64,000 nucleotides of DNA from the NCBI GenBank assembly GCA_024398835.1, contig JAKSIK010000002.1, positions 95,747-159,746 on the forward strand. The letters run 5' to 3'. This DNA comes from Fibrobacter sp. (GTDB lineage: Bacteria; Fibrobacterota; Fibrobacteria; Fibrobacterales; Fibrobacteraceae). The notes under the pieces were generated by a model that worked only from the letters and a program-made list of their open reading frames with translations, was not told where the DNA came from and ran no database searches. Of the stretch, positions 62,326-64,000 are shown one piece after another; the stretch's first letter is position 1; the number at the start of each line of letters is the position of its first letter. The translations under genes were made by a program, and so were the position numbers.

Positions 62326-63027
62326 ATGCAATCTCGTGTAAAGGAAGCGGTTGTTCTTGCTTTAGCCATTCTTGGTCTTGGCGCCTTCATCTACATGGCC
62401 ATGATTGGCGTGAAGGACCGCGAGCGCATGGTTCAGGTGCGTGGCCTCGCTGAAAGGGAAGTACCTGCAGATTATGTGATTTGGCCCATTGTGTTCCAGG
62501 AAATGGGGAATGACCTTTCTATGTTGTACAAAACATTGCAAGAAAAGTCAGAAGTGCTTCAGGAGTTCCTTCTGGATAACGGAATCGCGAAGGAAGAAAT
62601 CAGCGTTTCTTCTCCGGACATTATAGATACGGACGGAGAAATCTATAGCGAACGTAAATCCCCATACCGCTATAAGGCAACCTACGTTGTGACGGTAGCT
62701 ACTTCTCAAGTGGATGTGGCTCGCGGCATTATGGAAAAGCAGGGGCAACTTCTGAATCAGGGAATTGCCTTTGTGGATAACGATTACCGCTATCGAAAGA
62801 TTTTCAGCTTCAATGGGCTGAATTCCATTAAGCCTGCCATGATTGAGGAGGCTACGCGAGACGCCCGTGCTGCTGGCGAAAAGTTCGCCAAGGATTCCGA
62901 AAGCAAACTGGGAAAAATCAAGACGGCCACGCAAGGCTTTTTCTCCATCTCTGATCGGGACGAAAATACGCCTTACATCAAGAAAGTCCGTGTAGTGACT
63001 AACGTGGAATACTATCTGGAAGACTAG
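62326..63027 (+). CDS. SIMPL (DUF541) domain protein
   Basis: 233 residues. One N-terminal membrane anchor (AVVLALAILGLGAFIYMAM), then the SIMPL domain: VQVRGLAEREVPADYVIWPI, a helix-strand pair, and EEATRDARAAGEKFAKDSESKLGKIKTAT, the strongly conserved part. SIMPL proteins are periplasmic or membrane-anchored, linked in some species to stress tolerance, with no known enzymatic activity. The domain has the expected length. A weak hairpin GCGGT/ACCGC (63035-63052) follows before lysS. Confidence 0.85.
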   Translation: MQSRVKEAVVLALAILGLGAFIYMAMIGVKDRERMVQVRGLAEREVPADYVIWPIVFQEMGNDLSMLYKTLQEKSEVLQEFLLDNGIAKEEISVSSPDIIDTDGEIYSERKSPYRYKATYVVTVATSQVDVARGIMEKQGQLLNQGIAFVDNDYRYRKIFSFNGLNSIKPAMIEEATRDARAAGEKFAKDSESKLGKIKTATQGFFSISDRDENTPYIKKVRVVTNVEYYLED

Positions 63028-63120
63028 TTTTGGTGCGGTGGTTGCTGACCGCTTGCGTCTATTTTCTATCTTTCCAGTGTTCAAAATTTTAATGTGATTT
63101 TTTCACAGGATTTACAACTA

Positions 63121-64000
63121 TGGCAATGCAAGATATGAATGACCAGGTGCAGGCTCGCCTCGCCAAATTGGACAAGTTTAAGGAAATGGGAGTGGAGGCT
63201 TATCCCCACAAGTTCAACCGCACTCATGATTCTAAGGTTTTGAAGGAAAATAAGGACGCCCTCATGGCTTCTGGTGAAGCGGTGGCTTTCGCTGGCCGCG
63301 TGGTTCGCTTCAATCGCAAGGGCAAAATGTGCTTTATGCACTTGAAGGACCGCTGGGGTCGCTTGCAGGTGGTTTGCGCCCGTGATGAAGTTGGCGAGGA
63401 AAACTACGAAATCGTGAAGATGACGGACCTCGGTGACTTCATCGGTGTGAACGGTCACATGTTCGAAACCCAGAGCGGCGAATACTCCGTGCGCGTCACG
63501 AAGGTGACAATGCTCAGTAAGGCTGTGCGCCCGCTCCCCGTAGCGAAGGAAAAGATTGATGAGAACGGCAACAAGGTGGTGTTCAACGAATTTGCAGACG
63601 TGGATACTCGCTACCGCCAGCGCTATATCGACATGGCCATGAACGATGATGTGAAGGAAGTTTTCATCAAGCGTTCCAAGATTATGCAGGCTATCCGCGA
63701 ATACCTGCTGGAAAAGGGCTTTATTGAAGTGGAAACTCCGACACTCCAGCCCATTTACGGTGGTGCAAACGCCCGCCCGTTCACGACGCACCATAACGCT
63801 TGCGACATGACGCTCTACATGCGCGTGGCTCCGGAACTTTACCTCAAGCGTTGCATTGTTGGTGGTATGGAAAAGGTGTTTGAATTCTCCAAGAACTTCC
63901 GCAACGAAGGCATGGATCGCACCCATAGCCCGGAATTCACCGGTCTGGAATTCTACGAAGCCTACGCCGACTACAACGACATGATGGTCCACTTCGAAAA
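63121..64000 (+). CDS. lysS: Lysyl-tRNA synthetase, class II, N-terminal part
   Basis: 293 codons visible; runs off the window. The anticodon-binding OB domain (about 50-140: VAFAGRVVRFNRKGKMCFMHLKDRWGRLQVV) is followed by motif 1 (FIEVETPTLQPIYGGANARPF) and motif 2 (FEFSKNFRNEGMDRTHSPEFT), both of LysRS type. It charges tRNA-Lys. Start ATG 63121 (MAMQDMNDQVQARLAKL) is chosen for family length; a second ATG is two codons on. Confidence 0.96.

Overview
The window is a chromosomal segment of a Fibrobacter-type bacterium (rumen or gut fibre degrader). This is inferred from gene content, not from a marker gene. It carries five copies of the Fibrobacter succinogenes major paralogous (FISUMP) domain (four genes and one broken gene), lipoproteins with Ser-rich linkers, two very large GLUG-repeat proteins with type IX-like C-terminal sorting domains, a bacterial V-type ATPase operon, and a succinyl-CoA:acetate CoA-transferase. 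Many genes have a TATATTT box 5 to 25 nt before the start codon. No rRNA, tRNA or CRISPR array was found.

Layout. 1-10.4 kb is mostly housekeeping: the 3' end of a parvulin isomerase, prfB with its programmed +1 frameshift, typA, a receiver-like protein, a TerC family membrane protein, a lamin-tail lipoprotein, then chorismate mutase, prephenate dehydrogenase, a degenerate EPSP-synthase homologue and NAD kinase as one tight operon. 10.4-16.1 kb: a Fic protein behind a triple direct repeat, then parE-parC on the minus strand. 16.2-23.9 kb: an acetyltransferase-like gene with a small partner, then lipoproteins: a FISUMP gene with an in-frame amber codon, an intact neighbour, a collagen-like/histidine-phosphatase fusion, an unknown lipoprotein and another FISUMP gene. 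FISUMP genes carry a conserved palindromic element downstream. 24-26.5 kb: a radical SAM / DUF4130 pair probably acting on DNA, separated by a 61-bp tandem repeat. 26.7-34.4 kb: V-ATPase operon E-DUF2764-A-B-D-I-K-K.

34.5-40.9 kb is an accessory island directly behind the ATPase operon. It holds an A+T-rich but mosaic peptide-binding protein, an unknown gene, a DUF3800 gene, a palindrome-rich spacer, a truncated third ntpK that is a K1/K2 recombinant, a Phd/ParE-type toxin-antitoxin pair bracketed by 62-bp direct repeats of the hicB 3' end, and a hicAB locus whose toxin has been truncated while promoter and antitoxin remain. 40.9-49.1 kb: cation/proton antiporter, CoA-transferase, STAS protein, a 53-residue small protein, OppC- and OppD-like transporter genes flanking a patatin, an acyltransferase and an XRE regulator. 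49.3-61.5 kb: two GLUG-repeat surface proteins flanking a DUF4143 ATPase, then a collagen-like/FISUMP lipoprotein. 61.7-64 kb: flavin reductase, SIMPL protein and the 5' part of lysS.

Two themes recur: surface proteins built from repeats that exchange sequence between paralogues, and short non-coding repeats (heptanucleotide arrays, palindromes, duplicated intergenic blocks) that mark rearrangement points. All functions are read from sequence motifs and remembered family features; no database search was run.
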